NCBI GenBank assembly: GCA_945907335.1
Contig: CAMDSU010000025.1
Location: 1-14,891 of the forward strand
Source: Bordetella parapertussis
GTDB taxonomy: Bacteria > Pseudomonadota > Gammaproteobacteria > Burkholderiales > Burkholderiaceae_C
Direction of reading: 5' to 3'
Length of the DNA: 14,891 nucleotides
A model generated the notes under the pieces. It was not told the origin of the DNA. It searched no databases and saw only the letters and a program-made list of their open reading frames with translations. The position numbers and the translations under genes were made by a program. Of this stretch, positions 8,332 to 14,891 are shown in pieces. The first letter of the stretch is position 1; every line of letters begins with the position of its first letter.

Positions 8332-8389
8332 GGGCCAATTATCAAACGTGCCGCCACTCCGCACAGATAATGCAGGAATGCAATCTTTC
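8332..8389. promoter_or_regulatory. Compact divergent promoter region, dacB and EamA exporter
   Basis: This 58-bp gap contains two mirror-image -10-like boxes. On the minus strand GATAAT occupies 8343-8338, followed by six bases and the dacB ATG. On the plus strand GATAAT occupies 8366-8371, followed by six bases and an ATG at 8378 in frame with the exporter. Each matches TATAAT at five of six positions. The expected -35 positions are poor on both strands. The two promoters, if real, would overlap so that polymerase could not occupy both at once. Confidence 0.4.
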
Positions 8390-9364
8390 ATGAATCAGCT
8401 GCTCAGTGGCAATTCCCCTCGCAGCGGTTTGTGGGCGGCAGTGGTTACCGTCATCATTTGGACCGCGTTCATCATCATCGCGCGTGCTTCTGCGCAACAT
8501 TCTTTGCTGCCTTTGGACATCACCTGGGCCCGAATTGTCGGCGCGAGCATCATTCTGTTGCCATGGTCTTGGTGGACAGTGCGCAAACAACGGCGCGCTC
8601 AACCCCACACCGGTTCATTTGGTGGTTTTTCGCCCCTGCCTTGGCGAATCACCGTGGTGACGGGGTTCTTTGGTGGCTTTGCTTATGCCGTATTGGCATA
8701 CAACGGTTTCTTTTATGCGCCAGCCGCACATGGCTCGGTCCTGATGCCCGGCAGCTTGCCCTTATGGACCAGTGTGCTGGCGGTGTTTTTGTTGGGCGAG
8801 CGACTGCATGGTTACCGCGTGATCGGGTTGGCGATGATTTTGACCGGCGATTTATTGGTAGGCGGCAGCAGTTTGTGGAATGCATTTGATGGCGGCACTG
8901 TGTGGGTAGGCGATTTGTTGTTCATGGCTGCCAGCGCCTGTTGGTCTACCTACAGCGTTTTGAGCCGTCGTTTCCAATTGCAACCTGTGGCCGCCACCAT
9001 GGCCATCACCTGTTTTGCTTTTTTCAGTTTTGTGCCGCTGTATGCATTGCTGTGCAGTGTCGGCGTGCTAACCACGCATTTGTGGACTGCCCCTTGGCAG
9101 GAAGTGCTGTGGCAAGCCATGTTCCAAGGTGGCGGCTCCGTGGTGTTGTCTGGCATCAGTTTTACCTTGATGATCCGTGCTTACGGGCCGGTGCGCTCGA
9201 CCATGTTGACCGCGCTCGTTCCAGGCCTGTCGGCATTGGGCGCCGTCATTTGGTTGGGTGAGCCCCTGGGTTGGCAGATCCTGTTGGGCTTATCCTTGGT
9301 CACACTGGGGATTGTGTTCGGCGTGCAACCCGCCCGTTCTTTGCCTTGGAAGCCGGCACCATGA
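8390..9364 (+). CDS. EamA-family (DMT superfamily) transporter
   Basis: An inner-membrane protein of about 324 residues with some ten hydrophobic segments arranged as two EamA halves, the usual plan for drug/metabolite exporters. The first membrane segment follows GLWAAVVTV; the first half carries AAHGSVLMPGSLPLW and LLGERLHG, the second SFTLMIRAYGPVRSTMLTALVP and WLGEPLGW. These paired 'PxxxxLxxxxxLGE' endings are typical of the family. The substrate cannot be told from sequence. The start is uncertain: ATG at 8390 has an AGGA 12 nt upstream, while ATG at 8378 (four residues longer) would fit a leaderless transcript. The stop overlaps the tsaB start (ATGA at 9361-9364), tying the transporter to a tRNA-modification and ribosome-modification gene pair. 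Confidence 0.93.
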   Translation: MNQLLSGNSPRSGLWAAVVTVIIWTAFIIIARASAQHSLLPLDITWARIVGASIILLPWSWWTVRKQRRAQPHTGSFGGFSPLPWRITVVTGFFGGFAYAVLAYNGFFYAPAAHGSVLMPGSLPLWTSVLAVFLLGERLHGYRVIGLAMILTGDLLVGGSSLWNAFDGGTVWVGDLLFMAASACWSTYSVLSRRFQLQPVAATMAITCFAFFSFVPLYALLCSVGVLTTHLWTAPWQEVLWQAMFQGGGSVVLSGISFTLMIRAYGPVRSTMLTALVPGLSALGAVIWLGEPLGWQILLGLSLVTLGIVFGVQPARSLPWKPAP

Positions 9365-10068
9365 GGTTGTTGGCATTGGACACCAGCACCGATCGCATGT
9401 CGCTGGCGGTACAACATGCAGACCATGTCTTCACGCACCACGGTCAAGCGGGTACGCAGGCCTCTGCCACATTGATAGACGCGTTGCTGGCATTGCTGGC
9501 CGAGGCTGACTTGCCCATGACGTCATTGCAAGCGATTGCATTTGGCCGCGGTCCTGGGGCATTTACCGGTTTGCGCACGGCTTGCTCGGTGGCCCAAGGG
9601 CTGGCGTTGGGCTTGGGCGTGCCATTGCTGCCTATCGACACCTTGCTTTGCGTGGCACAAGCCACGCCGGTCGAACACACGCGTGTCGTTGCCATGTTGG
9701 ACGCTCGCATGGGCCAGGTCTATGCGGGCGCTTATGAACGTGAGGGCGAAGGATGGACCACAGTAGTTTCACCGCTGCTGTGCCAACCGCAAGACTGGGT
9801 CTCGCCAGCCGCTTGGCAAGGCTTGCCCATGTTGCTGGCGGGCAATGCCATGGCCGTGCATGAAAAGGCTTTACAACAGTTGGTGCAAGCTTGCCAAGCG
9901 GAGCCTGTGACGGTATGGCCAGAGGCCCGCGCCATGTTGGTGCTTGCCAAGTACGCTTGGCTACGCGGTGAAGGAGTAGCAGCGCAAGACGCTTTGCCTG
10001 TGTATGTGCGTGATGATGTGGCCCGCACCACGGCTGAGCGTTTGGCGGACAAGGCAGCCAACGCATGA
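9361..10068 (+). CDS. tsaB: tRNA threonylcarbamoyladenosine biosynthesis protein TsaB
   Basis: TsaB is the inactive ASKHA-fold partner of TsaD in the complex (with TsaE) that moves the threonylcarbamoyl group to A37 of tRNA. The 235-residue product is of normal length. It opens with the LLALDTST strand-loop (3-10) and carries the diagnostic GRGPGAFTGLR (62-72), followed by AQGLALGLGVPLLPIDTL and DARMGQVYAG. The ATG at 9361 overlaps the exporter stop and its own stop overlaps rimI (ATGA at 10065-10068), so the three genes are almost certainly one operon. A tsaB-rimI pair is common in proteobacteria. Sua5/TsaC, which supplies its substrate, is in the same window. Confidence 0.95.
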   Translation: MRLLALDTSTDRMSLAVQHADHVFTHHGQAGTQASATLIDALLALLAEADLPMTSLQAIAFGRGPGAFTGLRTACSVAQGLALGLGVPLLPIDTLLCVAQATPVEHTRVVAMLDARMGQVYAGAYEREGEGWTTVVSPLLCQPQDWVSPAAWQGLPMLLAGNAMAVHEKALQQLVQACQAEPVTVWPEARAMLVLAKYAWLRGEGVAAQDALPVYVRDDVARTTAERLADKAANA

Positions 10069-10556
10069 AGATATTTCGTAAGTTGCATGGCATCTTGCTG
10101 ACGGACAACCTCTTGCCGTCTCCGCAAGACATAACGCAAGACATGTTGACCCAGGTGCTGAAGGTCGAGCAAGGCAGCTATTCGCACCCTTGGCAACTGG
10201 GAAATTTTGTCGACTCCATCGTCAGCGGTTATCACATGCCCGTGTGGTGGCAAGCCGATGAATTGCTGTGCTACTTGGTGGCCATGCGTGGTGCAGATGA
10301 AGTGCATTTGCTCAATTTCACCGTGGCATCTGACCACCAACGGCAAGGCTTGGCGCAAGCCATGATGCGTTATTTGCGTGAATGGAGCATGTCACGTGGC
10401 GTGCACAGCATCTGGCTGGAGGTACGCGCCAGCAACCATCGTGCGATTGGTGTTTATCTTGCCAGCGGCTTTGTCAAAGACGGTGTGCGCCCCGGTTATT
10501 ACCCCGTGCATAACGGCCAACGCGAAGACGCAGTCGTCATGTCGCTGAGCTGGTAG
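10065..10556 (+). CDS. rimI: Ribosomal protein S18 alanine N-acetyltransferase
   Basis: A GNAT-fold acetyltransferase that acetylates the N-terminal alanine of ribosomal protein S18. The 163-residue product has the acetyl-CoA loop QRQGLA (92-97), then WLEVRASN with Glu119, the likely general base, and VYLASGF with Tyr131, the likely general acid, followed by RPGYYP. These match RimI closely. The N-terminus is about 25 residues longer than in many homologues; ATG at Met27 is an alternative start, but the ATGA overlap with tsaB supports 10065. The gene is followed after 22 bp by the uracil-DNA glycosylase, with an AAGG ribosome-binding site in that gap. Confidence 0.94.
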   Translation: MKIFRKLHGILLTDNLLPSPQDITQDMLTQVLKVEQGSYSHPWQLGNFVDSIVSGYHMPVWWQADELLCYLVAMRGADEVHLLNFTVASDHQRQGLAQAMMRYLREWSMSRGVHSIWLEVRASNHRAIGVYLASGFVKDGVRPGYYPVHNGQREDAVVMSLSW

Positions 10557-10578
10557 GCCAAGTGTTAAGGTTGCTTCC

Positions 10579-11442
10579 ATGATGCCGTCACTCGATTCCA
10601 GACAACGCGCCATGCTGGCGGAAATGGGTGTGCGTGTCTGGCAACCTGTCACCGCTAGTCCGCATCATCTTGCTCCTGAGGTGACGCCTTCTTCTCGACC
10701 TGCGCCTGCACTTGCCGTTCCGGTTGCAGTCGCGCGGCCCCCTGTACGTCAAGCGACGCCTGCTGTTCCTGCCGTTGCCAAGCCCGACGCCGCGGCTGTA
10801 GCCAGCCTAGGCAGCTTGCCCGAGGGTTTGTCCCGCATGGATTGGCCCGCCTTGAAAACTGCCGCCGCCGAATGCCGCGCCTGTGGCTTGTGCGAGCAGC
10901 GCCAGCAGTCTGTGTTTGCAGAGGGCGTCCCTGCCGAGGGCCAAGCCACAGATTGGCTGATCATTGGTGACGCACCCAATGACAATGAAAACGCGTCTGG
11001 AAAGCCTTTCAGCGGCCCTGAAGCGGACTTGCTGGATGCCATGTTGCTCGCCATGGGTTTACACCGCCCGAGCGGCACTGGCGCCAAAGAAACCGTGGTT
11101 TTGGTCAATGCCTTGAAGTGCAAGCCTCCCGCACAACGCAATCCGCATGCAGATGAGCTGGCCCAATGCCGGCATTTTCTCAACCGACAGATTGAATTGC
11201 TACAACCCCGGGTGATTCTGGCCTTGGGGCGACTGGCCAGCATGGCCGTGCTGCACGACAGCCTGCCCGATGTCGGTGCTGTGCCTCTGGGAAAACTACG
11301 CGGCAAGGTACACCACGCGCACGGTCGCCCTGTGATCGTCAGTTACCACCCCGCCTATCTGATGCGCACCCCAAGCGACAAGGCCAAGGCATGGAGCGAC
11401 CTGTGTCTGGCCATGCAACAGTTACGAAACAGCGGCGCATAA
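10579..11442 (+). CDS. Uracil-DNA glycosylase, family 4-like, with iron-sulfur cluster ligands
   Basis: A DNA-repair glycosylase that removes uracil arising from cytosine deamination. The 287-residue product has a short N-terminal helix region (1-22), a Pro/Ala/Val-rich linker (about 23-86), then the catalytic domain. Four candidate 4Fe-4S ligands fit the family 4 pattern: Cys99 and Cys102, then Cys181 and Cys197 separated by 15 residues; Cys105 is extra. The second motif is SYHPAYLMR (255-263) with His257. The first motif reads GDAPNDNEN (130-138) where most family members have GE(A/G)PG, so it is unusual. An AAGG ribosome-binding site lies 8 nt before ATG 10579; ATG 10582 is possible. It probably belongs to the tsaB-rimI transcript. 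Confidence 0.9.
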   Translation: MMPSLDSRQRAMLAEMGVRVWQPVTASPHHLAPEVTPSSRPAPALAVPVAVARPPVRQATPAVPAVAKPDAAAVASLGSLPEGLSRMDWPALKTAAAECRACGLCEQRQQSVFAEGVPAEGQATDWLIIGDAPNDNENASGKPFSGPEADLLDAMLLAMGLHRPSGTGAKETVVLVNALKCKPPAQRNPHADELAQCRHFLNRQIELLQPRVILALGRLASMAVLHDSLPDVGAVPLGKLRGKVHHAHGRPVIVSYHPAYLMRTPSDKAKAWSDLCLAMQQLRNSGA

Positions 11443-11448
11443 GGCTTT

Positions 11449-11462
11449 GCAGCAGGTGCTGC
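11449..11462 (+). promoter_or_regulatory. Short hairpin between glycosylase stop and pyrF start
   Basis: A perfect inverted repeat GCAGCA-GG-TGCTGC lies 6 nt after the glycosylase TAA and ends about 14 nt before the pyrF ATG. In RNA this would be a five-pair GC-rich stem with a four-base loop. There is no T-run after it, so it is not a classical terminator. It could modulate pyrF translation or be chance. Confidence 0.25.
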
Positions 11463-11476
11463 CTACACTCATGCCC

Positions 11477-12307
11477 ATGACTTTCCTCGAACAGCTGAAA
11501 CATGCCACCGAAAGACAGCGGTCTGTGTTGTGCGTCGGGCTTGACCCTGAACCCGCCAAGTTCCCGGTTCACCTGAGCGGCAAACCAGATGCGATTTACG
11601 AGTTTTGTGCTCGCATCGTAGACGCCACCAGCGACTTGGTCTGTGCTTTCAAACCGCAAATTGCTTACTTTGCCGCGCACCGCGCAGAAGCGCAACTAGA
11701 GCAGTTGATTGCGCATATTCGCCGCGTCGCCCCGACCATTCCTGTGATTCTTGATGCCAAACGTGGCGATATCGGCAGCACCGCCGAGCAATACGCCATC
11801 GAGGCATTTGAGCGTTTCGGTGCCGATGCCGTCACTTTGTCCCCTTTTATGGGGTTTGACTCGATCGAACCTTATGTAAAACGCCACGGCAAAGGCGCTT
11901 TTTTACTGTGCCGAACCTCCAACCCCGGCGGCGATGATTTACAAACCCAGCGACTGGCTGACATTGCTGGTCAGCCCAGGCTTTTTGAACACCTTGCATA
12001 TTTGGCGCAAGGGCCTTGGAACTTGAATGGCCAATTGGGGCTGGTCGTGGGGGCGACTTACCCGGATGAAATTGCCAGGGTGCGTGAGATTGCACCGTCG
12101 CTGCCGCTGTTGATCCCGGGCGTCGGCGCACAAGGGGGCGATGCAGCTGCCACCCTCAAAGCGGGTTTGCGCATGCAGGATGAGCAGATCAGCGGGCCCA
12201 TCATTGTCAATTCCTCACGCGCTATTTTGTATGCCTCTCAAGGGGCAGATTTTGCACAAGCGGCCAGAAACGCCGCCCTTCAAAGCCGGGCAGCACTGTC
12301 TATCTAG
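11477..12307 (+). CDS. pyrF: Orotidine 5'-phosphate decarboxylase (type 2)
   Basis: PyrF makes UMP from OMP, the last step of pyrimidine nucleotide synthesis. The 276-residue product fits the longer type 2 group. It opens with the substrate-binding [15 protein letters not shown] (16-30), followed by FKPQIAYF (58-65), the catalytic DAKRGDIG (93-100, Lys95 the proton donor), [16 protein letters not shown] (145-152) and [10 protein letters not shown] near the end, where the phosphate is held. The start at 11477 (MTFLEQL) matches the usual N-terminus; ATG at 11471 is two codons earlier, and neither has a clear ribosome-binding site. The gap to the glycosylase is 34 bp. Downstream is a 131-bp AT-rich region without a visible GC-rich terminator. 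Confidence 0.97.
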   Translation: MTFLEQLKHATERQRSVLCVGLDPEPAKFPVHLSGKPDAIYEFCARIVDATSDLVCAFKPQIAYFAAHRAEAQLEQLIAHIRRVAPTIPVILDAKRGDIGSTAEQYAIEAFERFGADAVTLSPFMGFDSIEPYVKRHGKGAFLLCRTSNPGGDDLQTQRLADIAGQPRLFEHLAYLAQGPWNLNGQLGLVVGATYPDEIARVREIAPSLPLLIPGVGAQGGDAAATLKAGLRMQDEQISGPIIVNSSRAILYASQGADFAQAARNAALQSRAALSI

Positions 12308-12438
12308 TTTTAAGTATCTTTGTTGAATTGAAATCGTTTTTTAAGCATTATCTTCATAAAAAAGTAATTTAAATCAATGGGTTATTACGCTGTATTGATT
12401 TATGCGATATGGTCTGAACTTACAAAAATAATTCAGTT
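12308..12438 (+). promoter_or_regulatory. AT-rich intergenic island (24% GC) upstream of the winged-helix gene
   Basis: By hand count 32 of 131 bases are G or C, far below the surrounding genes. A plausible sigma-70 promoter is TTGAAT at 12323-12328 and CATTAT at 12346-12351, 17 bp apart. Two inverted repeats are present: TTTTTTA/TAAAAAA at 12337-12343 and 12357-12363, and the 9-bp TAAATCAAT/ATTGATTTA at 12370-12378 and 12394-12402. The second sits between the putative promoter and the start codon, as an operator might. No ribosome-binding site precedes ATG 12439. Confidence 0.5.
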
Positions 12439-12786
12439 ATGACTTCGCCTCGTTCTCTCTTCTTTAATTTGCTCAACGCCATCAACCATATTGAATCCCA
12501 ACACACTGAACAATTACCTGACTTGGATGCACAAGTACTGTTAATTCGGATTGCTATGGCCCATGACAAAAAAATCCCCATGAACGTGACCCAAGCCATG
12601 GGCCTCAAAGCCATTGGGTCCCCTGCCATGCTGCACCGCAAGATCAATGACTTGCTTCACAAAGGTTTGGTGGAATTGGTGTTTGAAGGCACTAACCGCC
12701 GCACCAAATACCTGATTCCAACCTCGTTGTCGCTGTCCATCATTGATGAAATGGCTGACGCAGCCGTCCTGGCATTCGGTCGCTGA
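12439..12786 (+). CDS. Small winged-helix DNA-binding protein (MarR-like)
   Basis: A 115-residue cytosolic protein, probably a transcription regulator. After an N-terminal helix (LFFNLLNAINHIES) come helices around DLDAQVLLIRIAMAH and PMNVTQAMGLKAIG. The likely recognition helix is SPAMLHRKINDLLHKGLVEL (61-80), and the wing is EGTNRRTKYLIPT (83-95), giving the (winged) helix-turn-helix core of MarR-like proteins. The C-terminal helix could serve for dimerisation. No ligand-binding domain is present. Base composition is closer to 50% GC than its neighbours. The upstream AT-rich region with a 9-bp inverted repeat suggests autoregulation, which is inference. It converges on uvrA with only 8 bp between the two stops. 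Targets are unknown; no specific named family can be assigned. Confidence 0.82.
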   Translation: MTSPRSLFFNLLNAINHIESQHTEQLPDLDAQVLLIRIAMAHDKKIPMNVTQAMGLKAIGSPAMLHRKINDLLHKGLVELVFEGTNRRTKYLIPTSLSLSIIDEMADAAVLAFGR

Positions 12787-12794
12787 ATCTCTTA

Positions 12795-14891
12795 TCAGCC
12801 CGTAGGCAAAAGGCGTTTTAAATAACGGCCAGTCACGCTCTCAGGGTTGAGCGCAATTTGCTCAGGCGTGCCGGTGGCCACCACTTGGCCGCCACCGCTA
12901 CCGCCTTGCGGCCCCATGTCTATCACCCAATCTGCGGTTTTGATCACGTCCAGGTTGTGTTCAATCACCACCATGGTGTTGCCTGCATCCACCAACTGGC
13001 GCAACACTTTGAGCAGCAAATCGATATCGGCGAAATGCAAACCCGTGGTCGGTTCATCCAGTATGTAAAGCGTTCTGCCGGTGTCGCGCTTGCTGAGTTC
13101 CAGCGCCAACTTGACGCGCTGCGCCTCACCGCCCGACAAAGTGGTCGCCGCCTGACCCAAGCGTATGTAGCCTAAGCCCACTTCCATCAAGGTGTTGAGC
13201 TTGCGAGCCAGCGTGGGCACAGCTTTGAAAAACGCCAACGCGTCTTCCACCGTCATGTGCAAAATCTGCGCGATGTTTTTGCCTTTGTATTGCACATCCA
13301 AGGTTTCGCGGTTGTACCGCTGACCCAGACACACATCGCAGGGCACATACACATCAGGTAAAAAATGCATTTCTACTTTCACCATGCCGTCGCCTTGACA
13401 CGCGCTGCAACGTCCGCCGTCTACGTTGAATGAGAAGCGACCCGGGCCGTAACCGCGCTCGCGCGCCATGTTCACCTCGGCCATCAACTCGCGCAGCGGT
13501 GTGAACAAACCGGTGTAGGTGGCCGGGTTGGAACGCGGTGTGCGACCAATCGGGGACTGATCGACATTGATGACTTTGTCAAAGTTGTAAAGACCGAGGA
13601 TGTCGTCATGCGCCGCCGGTTCTTCGTGGGCGCGGTGTATTTGCCGCGCGACCGCCGCGTACAAAGTGTCATTCACCAACGTAGATTTGCCCGAGCCTGA
13701 TACACCAGTGACGCAGGTGAACAAACCGACCGGAAACTCCACCGTCACGTTTTGCAGGTTGTGGCCGCGCGCGCCGACCACGGTCAAGGCTTGCTTGGCC
13801 ACCGTGCGGTTGGCCGGCATGACCGGGCTGCCGAACACATTGCTGGCCACCGGTTGCGCAGCTTGTACGGTGGTTTGTTGCAACAACCAATCACGGCGTT
13901 TGTCAGGCACGGCAATAGCCAAAGCGCCGCTCATGTAACGCCCGGTCAAGGACTCAGGGTTGGCTTCAATTTCTGCAGGTGTGCCTTGCGCCATCACGCG
14001 CCCGCCGTGCACGCCTGCGCCCGGCCCCATGTCTATGCAATGGTCGGCCGCGCGGATCATGTCTTCGTCATGCTCGACCACCAACACGCTGTTGCCGATG
14101 TCGCGCAAATGTTTCAGCGTATCAATCAAGCGGTCGTTGTCGCGCTGGTGCAAGCCAATGCTGGGTTCGTCCAGCACGTACATCACACCGGTGAGTCCAG
14201 AGCCGATTTGCGAAGCCAGTCGAATGCGCTGGGCTTCGCCGCCAGACAAGGTGTCTGCGCTGCGCGACAAGCTGAGGTAGGTCAAACCCACGTCGTTCAA
14301 AAACTTCAACCGGTTGGCGATTTCTTTCACCACTTTGTCGGCGATATCGGCTTTGTTGCCTTCCAGCTTGAGGTTTTGAAAATAGGTCTGGCATTCGGAC
14401 AAGGTGGTGTGGCTGACATCGTGCAACGTGCGCGCCGATGCACCTGTGCCCAAGCGCACATGGCGCGCTTCGGTGCGCAAGCGTGTGCCCTCGCAGGCCA
14501 GACACGCGCGGTGACCTCGGTAACGCGCGAGTTCTTCGCGCACCAGCGACGAGTCGGTGTCGCGGTAACGCCGGCTCATGTTGTGGACGATGCCTTCAAA
14601 CGGATGCGATTTGCTGGTTTTTCGACCGGCCTTGGCACCCGACTCCAGCACATAGCTGAATTTGATGTCTTCTTCACCCGAACCAAACAACAGCACTTGC
14701 CTGACGTTGTCCGGCAAATTTTCAAACGGCGTTTCCAGATCGAAGCCATAGTGTTTGGCCAGGCTCTCGAGCATGGCGAAGGAGTAGGCGTTGCGTTTGT
14801 CCCAGCCTTTGATGGCGCCGCTGGCCAAGCTGATGTCGGGGAAAGCCACGATGCGCGCCGGATCGAAAAAACTTTGTTCGCCCAAGCCTTC
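12795..14891 (-). CDS. uvrA: Excinuclease ABC subunit A, C-terminal part (5' end outside window)
   Basis: UvrA is the ATP-driven damage sensor of nucleotide-excision repair; it works as a dimer and loads UvrB. The frame is open to the window edge, giving 698 visible residues and beginning at the EGLG just after the first zinc-finger cysteines; roughly the first 280 of about 940-970 residues are missing. Visible in order are CLACEGTRL, the first ABC signature LSGGEAQR (14249-14226) with Walker B YVLDEPS, the second Walker [10 protein letters not shown] (13706-13680), the C-terminal zinc finger CSAC...CDVC (13409-13329), the second signature LSGGEAQR, and [12 protein letters not shown]. The linker between the two ATPase halves is about 28 residues longer than in E. 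coli and Ala/Gln-rich. No frame break is seen. Confidence 0.97.
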   Translation of the reverse strand, partial: EGLGEQSFFDPARIVAFPDISLASGAIKGWDKRNAYSFAMLESLAKHYGFDLETPFENLPDNVRQVLLFGSGEEDIKFSYVLESGAKAGRKTSKSHPFEGIVHNMSRRYRDTDSSLVREELARYRGHRACLACEGTRLRTEARHVRLGTGASARTLHDVSHTTLSECQTYFQNLKLEGNKADIADKVVKEIANRLKFLNDVGLTYLSLSRSADTLSGGEAQRIRLASQIGSGLTGVMYVLDEPSIGLHQRDNDRLIDTLKHLRDIGNSVLVVEHDEDMIRAADHCIDMGPGAGVHGGRVMAQGTPAEIEANPESLTGRYMSGALAIAVPDKRRDWLLQQTTVQAAQPVASNVFGSPVMPANRTVAKQALTVVGARGHNLQNVTVEFPVGLFTCVTGVSGSGKSTLVNDTLYAAVARQIHRAHEEPAAHDDILGLYNFDKVINVDQSPIGRTPRSNPATYTGLFTPLRELMAEVNMARERGYGPGRFSFNVDGGRCSACQGDGMVKVEMHFLPDVYVPCDVCLGQRYNRETLDVQYKGKNIAQILHMTVEDALAFFKAVPTLARKLNTLMEVGLGYIRLGQAATTLSGGEAQRVKLALELSKRDTGRTLYILDEPTTGLHFADIDLLLKVLRQLVDAGNTMVVIEHNLDVIKTADWVIDMGPQGGSGGGQVVATGTPEQIALNPESVTGRYLKRLLPTG

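Noticed and set aside
1..14891. tRNA, rRNA, CRISPR, insertion sequence, phage or toxin-antitoxin signatures
   Set aside because: Reading both strands, I found no cloverleaf, no spaced direct repeats, no transposase or integrase motifs and no paired small toxin-antitoxin genes; nearly all sequence is taken up by housekeeping genes.

Overview
The window looks like ordinary chromosomal DNA of a betaproteobacterium in the order Burkholderiales, most likely family Comamonadaceae. The evidence is protein style (YrdC-Sua5 two-domain TsaC, Cys-rich family 4 uracil-DNA glycosylase with a long Pro/Ala linker, type 2 OMP decarboxylase), moderately high GC and TTG/CTG-rich leucine usage. The genus cannot be fixed from sequence reading alone. 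Coding density is very high and almost all genes are housekeeping. I see no rRNA, tRNA, insertion sequence, phage gene or CRISPR array.

Layout. Positions 1-662 hold the C-terminal part of purC (+). Facing it is a hybrid sensor histidine kinase (-, to 2460), preceded by an unannotated 42-codon membrane-peptide ORF (-, 2448-2576) and a thioredoxin-TPR protein of the YbbN/CnoX type (-, 2618-3574). A divergent gap of about 107 bp leads into purE-purK-sua5/tsaC (+, 3682-6355), joined by ATGA overlaps. A small putative lipoprotein (-, 6375-6839) and dacB (-, 6913-8331) follow. Divergent from dacB is an EamA-type exporter (+, 8390-9364), joined by ATGA overlaps to tsaB and rimI, then a uracil-DNA glycosylase and pyrF (to 12307). 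A 24% GC intergenic island (12308-12438) precedes a small winged-helix regulator (+, 12439-12786). The window ends with the C-terminal three quarters of uvrA (-, from 12795).

How the genes work together. PurC, PurE and PurK are consecutive enzymes of IMP synthesis, and PyrF makes UMP. Sua5/TsaC and TsaB belong to the t6A37 tRNA-modification pathway, and RimI acetylates ribosomal protein S18. The glycosylase and UvrA handle base-excision and nucleotide-excision repair. DacB trims peptidoglycan.

No clear new multi-gene system is present. The points most worth checking are the small membrane ORF overlapping the kinase start, two mirror-image GATAAT-N6-ATG arrangements between dacB and the exporter, the AT-rich island with a 9-bp inverted repeat in front of the winged-helix gene, and a divergent first catalytic motif in the glycosylase.
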